From NCBI GenBank assembly GCA_007134165.1, contig SLLJ01000031.1, positions 1 through 6,130 of the forward strand: a stretch of DNA of 6,130 nucleotides, given 5' to 3'. The DNA is from Nitriliruptoraceae bacterium. GTDB taxonomy: Bacteria > Actinomycetota > Nitriliruptoria > Nitriliruptorales > Nitriliruptoraceae. Every line of letters starts with the position of its first letter. Position 1 is the first letter of the stretch. Positions 5,156 to 6,130 of the stretch are shown piece after piece. Under the pieces are notes generated by a model. That model ran no database searches and was not told the origin of the DNA. It saw nothing but the letters and a program-made list of their open reading frames with translations. Position numbers and translations under genes: made by a program.

Positions 5156-5698
5156 GTGGACGACGACACCGGCTGGACCACCTGGCTGCTGGCCGTCTGG
5201 TCGCCCGAGCTCCGGGATGCGGTAGCCACCCGCATCGAACAGGCCACCATCGGCCACCGCGGCTGGATGGTGCGGGCATTGATCGACCCGGAACGGGCCC
5301 GGCCCGGATGGACCGAGACGTTGCACGCGGTGGTGCTGGCCGCGATCCGCGACGAGACCGGAGCCGACCTCGAGGCGATGGGCAGCCAGGCCGCCTGGGA
5401 GGCCTACGAGCAGGTGTGGGACGCGCTGGCCGAACGTTTCGCCGACGGTGGACCGCTCGCCTGGGTGCCGCTGGGCCATGAGCCCGACGTCACCCGACTG
5501 CTGGCGACACTACCCCCACAGGCCGCCGCCCACCTGGGCGCGGACGTCACCGGAGAGCGGCCCGACCCGCTGTGGCTTGCCGGCCGGCTGCGCATCGACC
5601 TCGACGGTCTGCGCGCCTACCGGCGGCTGGACGGCGGCCGACTGCCGACCGACGTTGCCGCCACTCTGCGCACCATCGAGCGCCTGGTGGCGAACTGA
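5156..5698 (+). CDS. Hypothetical protein, 180 aa, downstream partner of the CPBP protease
   Basis: I do not recognise this family. The frame starts at GTG 5156, 8 nt after the protease stop, with a weak GCGGA ribosome site just upstream, so it is probably co-transcribed. The product is soluble, with no signal peptide or membrane segment, and is acidic at the N-terminus (MDDDTGW). It is rich in Trp (seven in the first 103 residues plus W140) and mainly helical in character, with clusters such as LLAVWSPELRDAV (11-23), TLHAVVLAAIRDE (55-67), AWEAYEQVWDALAERF (80-95) and LRTIERLVAN (171-180). No cysteine and no obvious catalytic motif. The same frame is open further left through the protease gene, but that stretch is Arg/Gly-rich out-of-frame translation and is not part of the protein. 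Third-position GC is high throughout, supporting real coding. Confidence 0.75.
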   Translation: MDDDTGWTTWLLAVWSPELRDAVATRIEQATIGHRGWMVRALIDPERARPGWTETLHAVVLAAIRDETGADLEAMGSQAAWEAYEQVWDALAERFADGGPLAWVPLGHEPDVTRLLATLPPQAAAHLGADVTGERPDPLWLAGRLRIDLDGLRAYRRLDGGRLPTDVAATLRTIERLVAN

Positions 5699-6130
5699 GC
5701 AACGTTCAAAGCTGGGAGATGACGTCGAAGCCGGACTCCGTTGACCCCGAAATCGGACATCCGCAGTGCCGGTGTCGAGTCTGCGCCACATCATCGGGCC
5801 GGTGCAGACGACCGTCAGGCGGCTCGAGCCTCGCGTCGAGTTGATCAAGAGGTCTTGAGGTCTCCCCCACCGATCTGGAACTCCTCCTCGGTCGGGGGCT
5901 ACCGTCCGCTTCGAGCCGTTGCTCGAGGACGGGAATGGTTCATGGGTTGCGAACTCGCTGAACTCGACCTGCCGCGGCGGAGCCTGTCCGGACACCTGTA
6001 GCGCTCGGCACTGGCTGGGGCAGTATCCGGCACCGTGGTGATCGGCATCGGTGCGGTAGTCGGCGCCATCCGTCAGGCCCAGGGTGGCGTGGGCACACCC
6101 GAGTTGATGGCTGCTGTCTCCTTGCCCATC
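5699..6130. other. Right-hand tail without a convincing complete gene
   Basis: This 432-base stretch lacks a reading frame with recognisable protein features on either strand. It contains short palindromes (GGCTCGAGCC 5821-5830, TTGATCAA 5841-5848, TGTCCGGACA 5985-5994), a 7-bp direct repeat GAGGTCT at 5849-5855 and 5857-5863, TCAAGA/TCTTGA arms at 5845-5858, and the two hairpins listed separately. A plus-strand frame after the TAG at 5999-6001, with possible GTG starts at 6035 and 6038, runs open to the edge and reads as a hydrophobic segment (VVIGIGAVVGAI). It may be the start of another gene but has no good ribosome site. Confidence 0.5.
5864..5932 (+). terminator. Two consecutive hairpins, candidate terminator or structured RNA
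   Basis: CCCCCACCGA at 5864-5873 pairs with TCGGT (5888-5892) and GGGGG (5894-5898) around one bulged C, over a 14-nt loop. Three bases later CCGTCC (5902-5907) pairs with GGACGG (5927-5932), and inside it TCGAGC (5911-5916) pairs with GCTCGA (5921-5926) over a CGTT loop, leaving one 3-nt bulge. They begin about 165 nt after the last stop codon, rather far for a simple terminator of the protease unit, so a small structured RNA is an alternative. Confidence 0.4.

Noticed and set aside
5740..5765. Sequence around GTTGACCCCGAAATCGGACA resembling an insertion-sequence terminus
   Set aside because: I found no matching inverted copy, target-site duplication or transposase within the window. The resemblance is only an impression and would need a search against an insertion-sequence database.
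5741..6001. Plus-strand frame of 86 codons
   Set aside because: No ribosome site, no motif, and it would translate straight through both strong hairpins.
5510..6130. Minus-strand frame open from the right edge to 5510
   Set aside because: Over 600 bases without a stop is notable, but it runs antisense through the 180-aa gene, has Ser/Arg/Pro-rich composition and shows no family motif. Its length alone is not convincing at this GC content.

Overview
The window is very GC-rich, with strong third-position GC in its genes. It carries an aldehyde dehydrogenase of the ThcA/ExaC type followed by a DUF779 gene, behind a GAF/SARP-like regulator. This points to a high-GC Actinomycetota chromosome; the genus cannot be fixed from the sequence. 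Most of it reads as ordinary chromosome. I see no tRNA, rRNA, CRISPR array, transposase or phage gene.

Left edge (1-592, minus strand): a gene runs off the window. It encodes a membrane-anchored protein with a proline-rich cytoplasmic N-terminus, one transmembrane helix, a Pro/Glu-rich stalk and tandem two-cysteine extracellular repeats (about 63 residues each). Its start faces the regulator gene across a 284-bp divergent intergenic region (593-876) that holds a 16-bp perfect palindrome and a second inverted repeat.

Centre (877-4107, plus strand): an aldehyde-oxidation module. The regulator (406 aa) joins an AcoR-like GAF sensor to a SARP/OmpR-type winged helix with a BTAD-like tail. Next come a 97-bp regulatory gap with 11-bp-spaced direct repeats and a 22-bp inverted repeat, the 506-aa aldehyde dehydrogenase, and a 130-aa DUF779 protein with a Cys-Cys...Cys cluster. 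The last two genes overlap as TGATG and are probably translationally coupled. The simplest reading is that the GAF domain senses an aldehyde, alcohol or related metabolite, the regulator controls the dehydrogenase, and DUF779 supports it in an unknown way. Overlapping GC-rich hairpins (4115-4163) probably end the unit.

Right (4221-5698, plus strand): a second two-gene unit, a CPBP-family intramembrane protease with a long proline-rich N-terminal tail and, 8 nt downstream, an unrecognised 180-aa soluble protein. The last 430 bases contain no convincing complete gene. They do hold two back-to-back hairpins (5864-5898 and 5902-5932) and, at the very edge, a short open frame with a hydrophobic start that may or may not be a gene.

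The most interesting items are the sensor/regulator architecture with its candidate operators, the cysteine-cluster DUF779 partner, the edge-truncated cysteine-repeat surface protein, and the structured non-coding tail.
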